From the NCBI RefSeq assembly GCF_954871325.1, contig NC_088776.1, forward strand, positions 18,972,052 through 19,036,051: 64,000 nucleotides of DNA. The letters run 5' to 3'. The notes below the pieces were generated by a model that saw nothing but the letters and a program-made list of their open reading frames with translations, did not search any database and was not told where the DNA came from. Position numbers and translations under genes: made by a program. Shown here piece by piece: positions 37,801 through 52,800 of the stretch; position 1 is the stretch's first letter, and each line of letters begins with the position of its first letter. Source of the stretch: Gordionus sp. m RMFG-2023. Lineage: Eukaryota; Nematomorpha; Gordioida; Chordodea; Parachordodidae.

Positions 37801-40800
37801 CATGTACGACACAATGATATTAATACTTGTCACCTTAATTATAATGATTAATTATCTTCAAATTTGTTAAAAAAGATATAAACCAATTTTATTTTAATTT
37901 TTTTATTTATTAAACGGTTATTAACATAATCACTAAAAAATAATTTAATTGATAATGGGAATTAGTTGCCCTTTGAAGACAATGAGGATGGAAAGCTTCT
38001 GATTTGTTATGAATGTACGATTCATTTTTCTCCTGATAAGTAGTTAAAATGAGTCATTCCAAGTCAAATAGATCAAAAACATGTATTTAGGACGACTCTT
38101 CCAATTTGTACTAAATTTGGTAAACAAGCTAAGGTTCATGTAACCTATATTCTGGAAAAACTTCCGGTTGATATACTTTTGAAGATATTAGAGGTAGAAA
38201 CATAAAAATAAATTTTTAATGAGTGTCAATTGAACACTACACAATTGTAAATAGATCCATTCCATGATGAATAGACCAGGAGAGATTCATAACCCCCATA
38301 TTTATGAAACTTCATGATGGTTATGTAAAGCCCTGCTTATATAATTATCAAAGTTTAAAAACTCTGGCTAAAACTTATCCAGAGTTATGGGCTATCATGG
38401 TCTAATGCGATCTCGGTTTTAACAATCCCAAATTACTCAATAAATATTTAGTTCAAATGTATAAATTATATAACACTCTGCAGTCCTAAAATAAGCCCAA
38501 TCTGGGTCAGAATTAAATTTTTTGTTTTACAAGGTTAGCCCATATTTAAGAAAAACATTTTGGGCTCAAATCGAGTTTAACAACACTACTGTGATCCTAT
38601 GATTTTATTGACATTCTATTTTATTGTGGTTTTGGATGTTCAGTATTTTACTATGTCCCTGAGAGTTGAATGGTTTATGTTTAAAGCTTTAAAATCTTTG
38701 TTGATGAGCTAAAAGTCGAATTTCACCAGATGTTGCTTTCTAGTACCATTAAAATTAGAATTTATATTAAAATGGTTAAAGTAGTTGTATGGAACATGGG
38801 TAAAATAAATTTACAAATATGAAATAATCGAAGATGGTCAAGCATTGAACGGGAGCAGTCTAGTGGCCAAACATGTTTGAAATCTATTTTATAAAAAACA
38901 ACCCTTCCAGATTATCAAAATATATTAAATTTTGCATTGTATATCATTAACAATCATATATATTAGGTCATAAAATAAAATTAAAAAATTATATATTTTG
39001 AAAATTTAAGCATATATGGGTGGCCGAAGCAATAGATATATATAATAAATATTTATTAATGTATGGCAAAAAAATCCCTTTGAATATTAATAAAACACGC
39101 AATTTGTTGAAATTATCGAATCGTATCAAAAATGTGGGTTACATTTTTTGGCTGTTTTAACAGGAAAATAAAAAATATGGGTAGTAGTTAATAAAATAAA
39201 TGTATAAATTTTTACTAAGGTATGGGGAAAAAAATTGCATATTAAAAAAATATTCAATTTGTGGAAATTATCGAATTTATAAAAAATGTGGATTTAATTT
39301 TTAAGCTGCTTTAAACGGGAAAATAAAAATTATATACCCCTACCTAATAACCATCATGATACCCGATAAAAATAATTAAATATAGTACCTTAAAATAAAC
39401 TTAATTACTCAAATATTTCTTAAGCCAAATAAAAATTTATATACCGATAATTGTTATAAGAATATTGTAAGGAGCCGACACCATATCAAATATAATATTT
39501 TTGGTAGTTATTCTCAGCACTTTATGGAAGATATATTCGTGGAAATTTATTAATTTGGTCAACTGTGATTCTTCTAAAATTACATCGTCACTAATTAGCC
39601 TTTTTGTGATAACTATTTCTCCTGCCCGAGTGTATAATGGGAATACTGGAATCTTTGAACAAGAAATAATTGGATTAGTTATGTGTAAATAATATTTTAA
39701 AATTTGATAAAGGGTAAATTAGAGGTGGGCACTTAAGGACTATCATTATGAAAACGGCAGATATATTAATTAAACCCTATGTCAGGCCTTTATCATACAT
39801 GACTAATAGATCAACCAAAAACCAAGTTCTACATCAAGGTCATAAAAAAATAGTGATGGTCAGATGCCGTTTTACTTAAGAATAACTAAAATATGAATCC
39901 ATTTAAGTATAATACCGCAATCCCTTCACCTGCCCCTGTAGAGCAGGTTTTTTTTAGCGTAGCTAATGCTGTATTAACTGCCAAGCATTCCTGTCTATCA
40001 GGAAAAAATTTTGAAAATTGTTATTAAAAATTAATAAGAAAATTTTTTTATAAATAAAAATATTTATTTATTCGCTATACATTGTATTTATAATTATATT
40101 ATCAAAGTAAAACTATATAATTTCTTAACATGCCTAATATACTGTGTTAAAAATATAAGGTATTTATTTATTTAAAAAAAAATTTATCATAAAATTCTGA
40201 ATGAATGTGAACGCGCCTTTTTTAAAAGTGAACGTGTTTGATTTTTGTCAATGAACGTTGAACACGTTCAATTTTTTTAGAAATGTTTACAACACTAGTA
40301 AATAATTTTGAACCTTTAAAACAGGTTAAAACCGTCTTGTAAACAAACTTTTTAGAATTATGCAGCACATTTTTTAAATGTTATCACTACAATTAAAATT
40401 TTTTGATGATGCTCTTCTGTAAAATTATATTTATAAGGAGAAATATACATATAATTGATAGAAATGTAAAAAATATCTTTAAAAAGTTTACCGATCATTA
40501 ATCATCTTTGCATGCTAATCTTTAACTTAAAAAAATATTGGCGGTCATTATAAAAAATATTCCTTACAAAATATCTTTTACAGAGCACCCTAAAATGAAT
40601 GGTGTGATATTTTAAATTAATATTAAAGGCAAATAATTTTGATAATTTAGATGAAAATTAATAGGAAATTGTTAAATTGTCATTTCAAATATAATTTTAC
40701 CACGATTAATATTATCTTTAAAAAACCAAAAATAGCGATTATAATGAGTACCATATAATGAATACTGTGCTATTTATTAATACCATAGGCAGATAATTTT

Positions 40801-43800
40801 GATTAATTAAATGAAGATCAAAATAAAAAATTATATGAATCCCATATAAAGAAACATTAAAAGAATTTAATATCGCTCATAAAAAGGAGGGATCAATAAT
40901 TGGAAATGCATTTTTAAATTACCAATGGTATCGGGTTACGTGTAAGTATAGCCAGTGTTTTTGGATAATTTTCTGGATGATAGAGCCTTCTTTTGTGTGT
41001 ATTGAGAATTTTGGGTGTGGGAACATTCAAATGCATGTCCATGGCGTAGAGATAACATTTTTGTTGAGCAACAGGGATAGCCGATTTTAAGCTTTGAGCA
41101 ATCTTAATGAATCAATCAATACAAGATGCAAATTTTTCTGTATGATTACACCGATTTTTAAATATCGGTATTATGCGGGGAAAAAAATCTAAAATTAAAA
41201 TAACTCCGTCTTAACATTAATTAATTCTAAATCTTAAAGTATAAATAAATCAAAGATTACTATTTAACATTGGTGTTAAAATTTAAGAAATAGTTTATAT
41301 GATTTGGGGGTTTATGGCAAGTACATAATTTCGAAGTGTTAGATTTCCATTTATGAAAAATCGATATATAAATATTAAAATATATATCTATAAATATTTC
41401 AAAATAATGGGTATTTCAGATATGTTAATTAAAAAGCTACCTTTTTAAAGTATAGTTGCTTTCGTTTTGTGGATCCAGGTAATGGTGTCCCGTCAGGGAC
41501 AGTTTCCGCCAACTCTTCCCTTTCGATTACGTAACTTTCTTTGGTAAGAGGCAAAAGGTGGTCGTCTAATTCGCCTGTAATCATAATCAAATAAAATTAA
41601 GGAAAAACTAATTTAATAATGAAAACATAAGTGAGATTCAGGAAGTGTTATAAAAGACCAAAAAATTTGTACAACTTTAACATCATGAATATCTATATAA
41701 ATAAAAACTTTTTATAAAGAACTGAAGGATGAAGAATCAACTCTTTTTAAGTCAAATAATACATTACATTCTTTGTTAATATAGGGTTTTGTCACGATAG
41801 CAACTATTCAAATATTGAGCCACAGATAATATTTTTAAAATTCTCTTAATTATATATTATCTATATAAAAAATAATAAATTTAATGTTTGAGAACACTTC
41901 AATATGCCAACTTGGGTAGCTGGCACCGTCAAATAGCAAAATATAAATATCAGTCAAAACTAATGCTGTAATGTAACGTCAAAAATAAACGTTACCTCTT
42001 TTAAAGAAAGGAAACGCTATTCTTCACCTTCTTCCAGAGATGAGGATTAACGAGTTTCCTTTTTGAAGTATAGGTAATCAAAACGTTACTTTAAATTCTT
42101 TCTTAAAAAATATGGAAAAAAAAATATTTTATTTATTTTTTAAATTTTATAAATAATTTAGGCCGAGTTTTAATTCAGATTAACCACCAAATTCCTTTAT
42201 TATAAATTTTAACGAGATTGTTAATCTAATTAATTTTCATCAATAAAGAAAAATAAAGGTACAAATTCTACACTTTGTAAGGGTGTCCCTATTTTAACCT
42301 CATTTGTGGAATAAACATGGGCAGACTTCAAACTGTGTGGCCATTTTTAAGGAAAGATTGAAAGATACCTGATTAAACCGATTATAACAAGATAGAACTC
42401 TTTTTATAACTCCGTGAAATTAATAGATTGTATTATTAAGGGGAATGGCCACAAATTTGACGAATATTATGATAAATCCGAATTACAGAGATTTTCAGAA
42501 AATGGCAAGGTTAGTGTTAATTAAAAATTATGATATGTATATATATGATTTTATAATTTATGGAACCTGTAACTATTCTTTCGATTTTAGAGCGAAGAAT
42601 AAATGCATTTGGGATATTTCACTCCCACGATAATTATAATATTAAAACTTTAAAAAATGTCTTTAAATATTTAGTTTTGTAAGCCATTTATTAAGGCAAT
42701 CCTGCAAGACATAGAAAGGTATACAGTTAAATATTGTTTATAATTTATATTTCGATTATATATTTTCAATAGATTCGAGCGCATCTATAAAGACGAATGT
42801 ATACTATCAACAATAATTCATTCACTCTGGATAAAATAAGAGGTCAAGGAAGGAGGAAAGCTTAAATTACTTTAGGTTTGAGAAAGATCTTGACAAAAAA
42901 ATCAGACTTGAAGACCACAATTTCATTAAAGATTATTCTTTAATTTTTAATATATTCCAACAATTAAGTTTTTTTTATTAAATATAATACATACTCCCCC
43001 CTCCCACCCTATCCTCTGAGCCAGATGAACATTGTTTATAATAGCAAAATCCATGTAAAGCACTAAGCGTTCTTGTTTATCTGATCAAAATTTTGAAAAT
43101 CAATTGTTAAAAATAAATAAAATTATTATAAAAATATCTTATAACTAGTACTAGTAACGGGCATTCATTTTTTCAAAGTAAAGAGTAATGCTGCTTTTTT
43201 GAAGTAACGTTTACAGCACTAGTCATAACTCATTATTAATAATATATATCAAAAGTAAAACCGTTTACCAGACCTTTCTAATGGTTCTGTTCAGGGAAAA
43301 AAGTTTAATACAAGTTTAGTTTGTATACCTAGTTATCACATGACAAAATCGCATACCATGACATCGCCTACATGTAGTGTTGTTAAATGGCTGGATTATT
43401 TTTAAAAATGGCCAACTCAATATTTTAGCCAAAAAGTATAGTGCAAGCTTCGAGCCAAACCTTTTTATCATCTATGAGCAATCTCCAGGCTTGATAATAT
43501 TTTTTGGCTAAAATATTGGGTTAGCTATTTTAAAAAATCGAGCTGCTTAACAAGACTACCTACATGAATAGATTTATTTTTTAAATATAGTGCATTCTAA
43601 TAGAGTTCCAATATAGAAAATATATTCATTAAATTAAAATAATAATATATAATTAAATTGTATTTTTTATTGGAAAATAACATAATAAAATAAACAATAT
43701 AATATCCACAAACCAGCTTGGTGAAGCATTTCGCAGCATTTGAGAGCGGTTGCCATTTGGGCCGTTTTAACGCAGTCCATTGCTTGGCCCATGATAGGCA

Positions 43801-46800
43801 TCTTAAGGACAGAATTTATGGGAAGCTTCAAGGTCGTTTGATATTTATAAATTGTAGGCATGGGTTTTTGTAGGATGCTTTCAGATTTTTCATCTTTGGG
43901 TTGAGAGGAAGTGCTAGGTTTCATTTGAATCTCGATCTTCCTGGTTTTGCAATGAGGGTGAAATTTGGTGAAAGCATCACTAGGAAGTCTGGAGCAATAC
44001 CTATGTGTTTATAAGAATAAATGATAATAAATGTGTCTAATTTAAAAGGATGATAACCTGAGCGCTTTATAGATTAGTGCATAAGAGGAAAAATGTAATT
44101 TTGGACAATAAATGGATATGCAATTAGATGATAAATTTTAAATCTTTACCAGTTGACAAGGGCGATTGCTGAAGTCATGGTAACTCTTGGTTTTCCTTCC
44201 CCAAACTCTGGTTGATAAGGGGGGAGCAATTCGTCTAATTTATGAAATTTAATGCTTTCCTCCTCAGCTGGACCACTTCTGTTGTTGCAATTTTTCGAGA
44301 GAGACTATTAAATATTTTAAAACATTTTGATTTAAAGATTAGGGAGAAAAATTTTAATTTTTAAAAAAATATACAATTAAATGTATATTTATCAAAAAAT
44401 TAATGTGTAACAAACAGGGACCTGAACCTTTATTTATAACGGTTCAAGTTTGATTTACGGTTCAGCATGCAAAAAATTATAATGGTTACAGTTCAATTAT
44501 GGTTCAGAAAAAATTTATAAAGTTTCGGTTTGGTTCAGCTAATTGTAAAGGTTTATAAAGGTTCATTATGGTTAGAAATTTTTACTAAATTACTTTTATT
44601 GAAGCAACACCATCATATGATTCTAATTATAAATATTATTTATTAAAATTATTGCCATCACTTAAATGAAATTGTGTAAGGGGAAACGCAAGTACTATAA
44701 GAGCAAGTTTATAAAATTTTGGACATTCATATTTTTTTTGATTCACAATATATATATAAACTGATGACTTTTTAAATTAATTAAATGCAACTAAATCAAA
44801 AATTGGTTATTTAGATATTTTGTATAAGATAATAGGAATGCTCTAATACTATATGAAGCAGACAAAAAATTGTGGAAATTTAAGTCATAGTAAAAAATTA
44901 ATACATACATCTTATGGATATTAAACAAACATTTTGACCATTTAATAATTATAAATAACGACGTAGATATGGTAATATGTAATATACCACAAGAAAAGGA
45001 ATGCAATAAAAGGTAAAATTATTTATTTTATTTTGGCTGAAACTAGTTTAACTTTTTTATAAAGGTTACTCCTTCAAAAAATAATTGAATCGTTTTGGTT
45101 ATGGTTCAGATATGGGTGTCAAATCGACCAAAAAACGAGATTTTCGGCCGACCATCTCAAAAATGAATGAAACTTGGGATGCTAGTTATTTACGTTGTAA
45201 ATGTTAATAAAATCAAAATTTTAGAGTGCTAGCTCAACCAGATCCAAAGATATACGCCTTCAAAGTCGAAAATCGTGAATGCGTGATTTCATTAAATCTT
45301 GTTTTTTTTTAAAAAATACTTAAGTTAAAGTTACAAATTATATGTCATTTTATAGCCCTTAAAATTTTACGTTGGAAAATATTTTAAAAAAATCAACAAA
45401 TTTTAACATTGTTAGGAAGATATTTTTTGGGTGTTAATATTCACTAAAAATGTTTATTACCTTTATATTAAACGATTTAATAAAAGATCTCAATAGCCAT
45501 TTTTGTTTCTTTAATTTTATTTGAATTTTTATTATTTTTATAAATAAAAAAATTATAGATATATTAATTTTCTTTTATAATATATAATTTTTATTAAAAA
45601 TATGAAAGTAGTGTGATTAAAATTAAAAAATCAATTGAGTATAACCAAGAATGATGTCCTGGTGCGATATGTAAGCAGGCAACCCATACAGATATTATTT
45701 TATTGACGCGATATTGTAAAATAAACATATTTTAAAATTTTATATTCAAAACCATTATAATTTTGCGCTTATTAATAGAAATTCCTAAGGCTTGTAGATT
45801 TATTTCATTGTTGTGGATCTACTATCGTTATTATTTGAAAATAACGATTTTATCAGCTTATTTTATTTTTTTATTCCAACATCGCTACCAATCAATCATC
45901 ATATATTTCAAAACTTAACAATTTTTACAACCAAATGAATTTAAGATAATTTGTGATTTCTTTAAAAATTATGCATTTATAATCCAAGACACTGTTCAAG
46001 GATTCCACTGGAATAATAATCAAGCCACTTTCCATCCTATGATAGCATATTATAATAAGGGCAATATAGAAAACCTGAATTATATGGTAATATCAGAGTC
46101 ACTTCAACATAATGTTATTGCAGTACATTTATACCAGACTAAAATGATAAAATTTTTGATCAATCAATTCAGCAAAAATCCAAACAAAATATATTAGTGC
46201 TCTGATGGATCAGCTGCGCAATATAAAAACAGAATATTTTTTATAAATCCGTGTTATCATGAATCAGATTTTGGTGTAGCAGCTGAATGGCATTTTTCAG
46301 CTACAGTCCATGGAAAAGGTCCATGTGACGGCCTTGACGGAACATTAAAAAGATTAGCAGCACGTTCAAGCCTTCAGCGCATCAGTTCTGGACACATTTT
46401 AACGCCAGTTGATTTATATCAATTTTCAAAACAAAACATGCCATCAGTAAATTTTACATATATAACCAACGAACAATAAATTTACAAGAGATTAAACTAC
46501 AAGAAAGATTCAATTTAGCTCGTCCCATTCCAGAAACTCGGGAAATACATGCTGTATTTCCTTTGAGTTTAAGTAAACTTAAATAAAAAATATATTCATA
46601 TGCAGAGGACTTTCAAATTAACAATATCTCAAATGCCGATAATTTGTCTTTTGCGTAACATGTGTTTATGACGATTTTTGGTTAAGTACTAAAATAGAAT
46701 GAAATTACTGAGGAGATACATATTTCCTTTTTACATCCCCATGGACCATCACCATCCTTCTTTTACACATTTGCGGAAAAGATATGGTTACCCATTGATC

Positions 46801-49800
46801 AAATAATAACAATAGTAGATCCTATTACAGTGACAGGACATACCTACAAATTATCGTCTCAATAAATTCTATTAATGAGCACAAAATGGGATAAGATTAA
46901 AACAAGCGGTATTTATTTTTACATTGTTAGTGTATAAAATTTTAAAATATGTTTATTACAATATAGTTTCAATAAAATAATATCTGTATGGGCTGTGTGC
47001 TTACATATCGCCCCAGTACATCATTTTTGTTTTACTCAATTAATTTTTTAATTTTAATCATATTATTATTCATATTTTTATTAAAAATTATATTATAAAA
47101 GAAAATTAATATAACGCCATCTATATTGCATTTTTTATTTATAAAAATTCAAAAAAAATTGAAAAAACAAAAATGGCTATCGAGATTTTTTATTAAATCG
47201 TTTAATATAAAGGTAATAAACATTTTTAGTGAATATTAACACCCAAAAATACTCCCTTCCTAACAATGTTAATTTTTTAATTTTTTTTAATATTTTCCAA
47301 CGTAAAATTTAAAGGGCTATAAAATGATATATAATTTATAACTCTATCTTAAATATTTTTTAAAATAATAAGATTTAATGAAATCACGCACTTCGCGATT
47401 TTGGACTTTGAAGGCGTATATCTTTGGATCTTGTTGAGCTAGCACTCTAAAATTTTGATTTTATTAACATTTAAAACATAAATAACTAACATGCCAAGTT
47501 TCATCCATTTTTGAGATGGTCGGCCGAATCGCTGGTCGATTTGTCATGGAATTACCCATATTTATAAAGCGGTTTAGCAGTTCATTCTAGTTCACTCTGG
47601 GTCCTTGGTAATAAATATAAAAAATAATTATTAGAGGAGTAAACAGCTATATACTAGATAATAAAAAATAAGGTAATATTGTATTAGACTTGTACAAAGC
47701 AATGAAGTAAAAATAAAGCTCATGAGGTAAATCCAGGGCTTCAAACCGTTAAATATAGCGGTTCAGCTTTCAGTTTAAAAATTTATAAAGGTTTTGTTCC
47801 ATTTCGGTTTCTTTTTGAAGAAATTCATATCGATTTGGTTCGGTTTAGAATTAATAACGGTTCTTTTCGGTTTAAAATCTTTTTAATATATATTTTTTTT
47901 ACTTAATTTACCGTGAGGATTATTTCATATCTAATTAACTTGTAATTTGCCTAATCTCTATTAAATTGAGTATATAAAGTAAAAACAATAAACTTGGCAT
48001 ATAGATTGATATGGAGATAATGGCGATTTAATTGTGAAAAAAATTCTAATTTGAAAACAAATCCCGAATTTAAATTGCCAACAATGAAAATTAAAATTTC
48101 AATTGGTTAATAATTTCAAATTATTTTCAAATGAACGGGTTTAAACCTATTCAAAAATATTTATAATGGTTGGGTTCGCTTTTTATAACGGTTCAGTTAC
48201 GGTTCCGAAAATTATAACGGTTCGTTCCGGTTAGGTTCTAAGTCCTGGATAAATCTAATATGTTCTCTCAAATAGATTTAGATAGAAGTATTTAGGCAAA
48301 ATTCAAGCATAAAAAATTAACATAAACAATTGCATATCATGGTAATTAGCTTGACCAAATAACAATATAATACAACTGTAGATAAATCTTTGTCACACAC
48401 TTTAAAATTTTTTATAATAAATTTGGATTCACTAATTTAAGGAATAACTAATTTTTCTATATTTTTGCTAGGTTAAGTATTTTACCATTTATTACTCTAA
48501 TAAGATTAACAATATAATATTTAACTAAATATGGTAGATAGTTTTGTCACACACTTTAAAAATTTTTTTAAAGGTTATATATAATAAATTTGGATTCGTT
48601 AAAATTAGTTTTATATTTAAGGGATAACTAATTTTTCTTATATGTTTTTGCCAGGTTAAGTGTTTTACCAATTATTTATTTTATTTTGCTTTAAAATAAA
48701 AAAATATTTACAGTTTCGATTTTAGAATAATCCCGCAAATCTGCAAAAAGAGTTTTTCTAAAAGCGTCAGCAACCATGAGCAAAAAATGGGAATTCTCAG
48801 CACGAGCTCTGCCCTTGGATTGAACGTAGGAACGAAAATTTTGGGGTAAATCGAAACGAATTACCAAGTTACACCTAATTCAAGGAAACATATTTTATAA
48901 GTTTTAGGTAAAGGTTTGATTGAGTCAAGTAATAATAATTAAAGGAGCAATAAGAAGTCCTATACATGAATGTGATATTAAGCAATAAATGAAAAGACTT
49001 TATATAAGGCTTCATTTATAGTTGACGCAATAAACCTATAGAGTTTATAAATCTTTTAATGATACTGACTAATACTTAATTCATAACTTCGTCAGCTGCT
49101 ATAAAGTCTCATCATGTCCATTATAAATAAGGCCATAGGCATATTCCTGCAATACTTATTAAATGAAACAACGAATTAAACGTAGTGATAAAAAAATTAA
49201 CAGTTTTATAAGACATATACCGTCACTTTATTAGGATAAATTTAACAAACTTGGGTATATCGATGCCTTCTTCGATGACTTTGGTTCCTATAAGTATATT
49301 TAATTCACCACGTCTAAACTTTGTGAGCACATCTTGTTGGGATTTGTGTAACATAAAAGCAGCCTCGCACATTTTCTTCTGGCTTTGCATTCCGTGACCT
49401 ATTATGTAACCTGATCTAAAATTATTAATAGATTAATTTGAGAATTAATAGTTTGGAGATATATATTATACAAATAATAAGCATGTTTATTTAATAACCT
49501 TATACCTGAAATAAACGGTTAAATCGATTGTCTCAGGATATAATGAATAATGAGAATTTAATTTTAACTCATTATAAAGAATAAATGTAATGTTAAAACC
49601 ATATAAAAAATATAATAATTTCAATCACTAAGTACTAGATGGGTAAATTTTATAGGAAATATTAATGTCTCACTATATTAATATAATGTTCTCTTAGAAA
49701 TTAAGTTTATCATAGAGCGTAATTATAACTTGATAAAGGATAGTTTGTGACTAAGTTTAGCGACGGTGTTGAGAAACAAATTGAGTATTATAGCAGTGAA

Positions 49801-52800
49801 CCGGGTTTCGACAAATATTATGGCCGTAAAGTTGTTTTTCTCTGTCAAAAGAAATATAACATATTGAGTAATAGTTATTATAATATAAAGATCGATGAAA
49901 TAATTGAATTCTTTAAAAATACAATAAAACAATTTTCAGCACCTAATTAGCTAAGAAGAACCGCAAATTTAATTTAAAAATAGAGCATATAAATTAGCTA
50001 ACTTTCTTTAGTTTTATTTTCTGTTTTATTATTTTTTTCGTCTGCATCGTCACAGGCATGAAGTTCAAGTATTTTAACCAAAGTTTGCAATTTAGAGGTG
50101 CTCAATAAAAGAAGTTCTTTCATAGATAGCGTATCATTAGTTATATGGTTTAGTTTTATAATTATATTGTTGACTATGGAGGCTATGTAAGAAAAAGCGT
50201 CCTTGATATCCAACTCTTCGCATCTAGCTTGCATTTTATGGAGATCCTTAGCTAGAATTTTGGAAGCCTAAATTTAATCATGTTGTAGATTATCAAGTGT
50301 AAATCAACTCGGTCCAAGAAAGAGTTAAATTATAAAATAAATCATTTTAAAATTATGTTGTCCAGACATACATATACATATTATCTTAGTTCGTTTTTAT
50401 TTTTGGTGAGGGTATTTTGGTAAAACACTAGATATATAAATAAATGGCGAATTTTATTTTAATATTATATAAAAGAAAAAGTATATCTTAATTATTTGAA
50501 AAGGAACAAAGATAAAAATATATCAACTTCGTTTTTTTATAGCCAAAAACCATGATAATTTCACGATTAAAAGGTTATTTAAGATAATCTACTAATCAAA
50601 ATAAATTTAGATAATATAATCAGAGTTGTTAGGAGAACGTTTAACTTCCAGCTGTAGAAGTAACTTTGCTACTTTTAAAATATGTGGCGGGAGCATATCA
50701 CGCTACTTTTTTAGAATAGTTAAATCAAATCCAACTTCTAACTATACGCCAGATTTATTCATTTTAAAATATTTTGACCGCATTTTTACCCGCCGAGTCC
50801 CCACCCCCATTGTTTTAATTTGAATTGGTTCATAAATTAGTTACGAATTTTTTAATATGATTTTGTGAATTAATATATTCAATGCACTTGTCCACAGTGC
50901 AAGATATCTATATTTAAATTAATAACCAACTTAAGTTAATCAAGTTTCGGAATCATGTTTGTAATCCAAATTAAAATAGTTAATGGGGGGTGGGAGGGTA
51001 AAAATAAGGTCAAACATATTTTTTTTAAAACAAATCTGTCATGAAGTAATGAGTTTAAAAAATAAACCAATTCTTCGAACAATGGATAAAATAGCAAGTT
51101 AAAACGCTAGTCGTCATCACTACAAGACTTTGGAAGGTTATATGATGTTAATTGACATGCTAAAATCTTATTTAAAAGATAATAATTTTTCAAAATATTC
51201 AACAGATAATTAATATATCTGATAGAAGAGATGTATTAGTGGTTAAACAGAAGTTACATATATTTGTCATTCTATAACACAATTTCGTTTTTATCCGCAG
51301 ATTGCAGCTCAACTCTTTACAAATCAATATTTACAGACTCTAAAATTGCTTCGATTGTAAACACTAAAAAAAGCACTGCAATTGCAAAAAAATAGTTTAA
51401 GACCATTTTAAAAGATTTATATGCCACATAATGCCGATAAAAAAGGGCATAATATTTTACCATTTGATATTGAATCAATAACAATGAAGTGATATAATGA
51501 GTTTAATAGATAAACAAATAAAGGTGAAGGAACTTTAAAAATTATGAATGGACATATTGTATGGGCAGATCTCATAAAAAATGTCCCTGCAGGATGACTT
51601 TCACTCGTTTTTTCTTTAAAACATCCTTCAATCATTTTTTGAAGACCAATTAGCAGAGGCCTATTTAGGTATGGTCCCACTGTATGTTATGACTTGATAA
51701 AATAAAAATACTTGAATCCAATGAAGTTGTAATAATCGGCTTATTATCAATTATGGAGGATATGATTGGCATAATAAAGCCTCAGAGCAAGGATTTTACG
51801 GGACGATTGTAAAATCTACGTTATTCAGACATTGACCAGATTGAAGCATACAAAGAGATAGCTCAAAAATAAAAACAATTATCCAATATATTGAGAAATT
51901 TCAATATTATATATAAATATCTAAAAGTCATTAAATGATATATTAAAGTTCGATAATTCTGGACGAATTGTAGATAACTATCAACTTGAATATAAAAATA
52001 TCGTAATTTGTATTTTCAATTCCCTATTTAAATGCGTAGGAGAGAAAATTTAGTTTAATCAATAAATGTTGGCGATTAAATAGTTCTTCGCTAAATTTAT
52101 TAGAAGCTGAATTAATGATAAGGCAAAATTTTCATAAGAATTGTGATTCGCAAAATTTATTTCTAAAGATAAGAATATTTAACTTTTTGATTTTATAAAT
52201 ATAAAAATGTTTAAATAAAGATGTTAAATTTGTAATTTGATTGAATAAATTCACGCGTTTGTCCCGCTATTTTAAATTTTTTATTATTTTAACTATTGAA
52301 AGTGCCACGAACTCAATTTTTAAAACTGGTCTCGGGTCTTGCAGATCTCTAATAGGTATCAAACATAATTGATTTATAAAACGGTTGTAGTAGAAAAGAT
52401 TGCTATAAAGGAGATATAAAAGCCTTAAATTGACATTAGAAAAAAGATTAGATAGATAATAAAAATGAAATTTGCTAAAAATTATTATTAAAAAGTTTAA
52501 CTATCGGGGTGGATTCAAGGGGCCAGACCTCACTTTTTATAAAAATTTCGGGCCGGAAAACATGTGCAAAAATTCATAACGAGCCAGGCTTTGCAGATCT
52601 CTATAATGGATGGATCATTTATATGTATTTTATTTCAATAAAAAAACGTTATCCTATTTAGAATGAGTTCTGGGACCGGAACTTCAAATAGAAGCAGAAC
52701 AAACTGTTGTAAATCTGTTAAATACATTTTATAAAATTATAAGGGGTGCTTTTATGGAGAATTATTTATTTAAATTTTATTATCAAAGGAGAAAGTTGCA

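Noticed and set aside
49747-49950. Plus-strand open frame of 67 codons
   Set aside because: It is the reverse strand of the Dicer helicase motif IV exon, which has clear homology, AG/GT borders and fitting phases.
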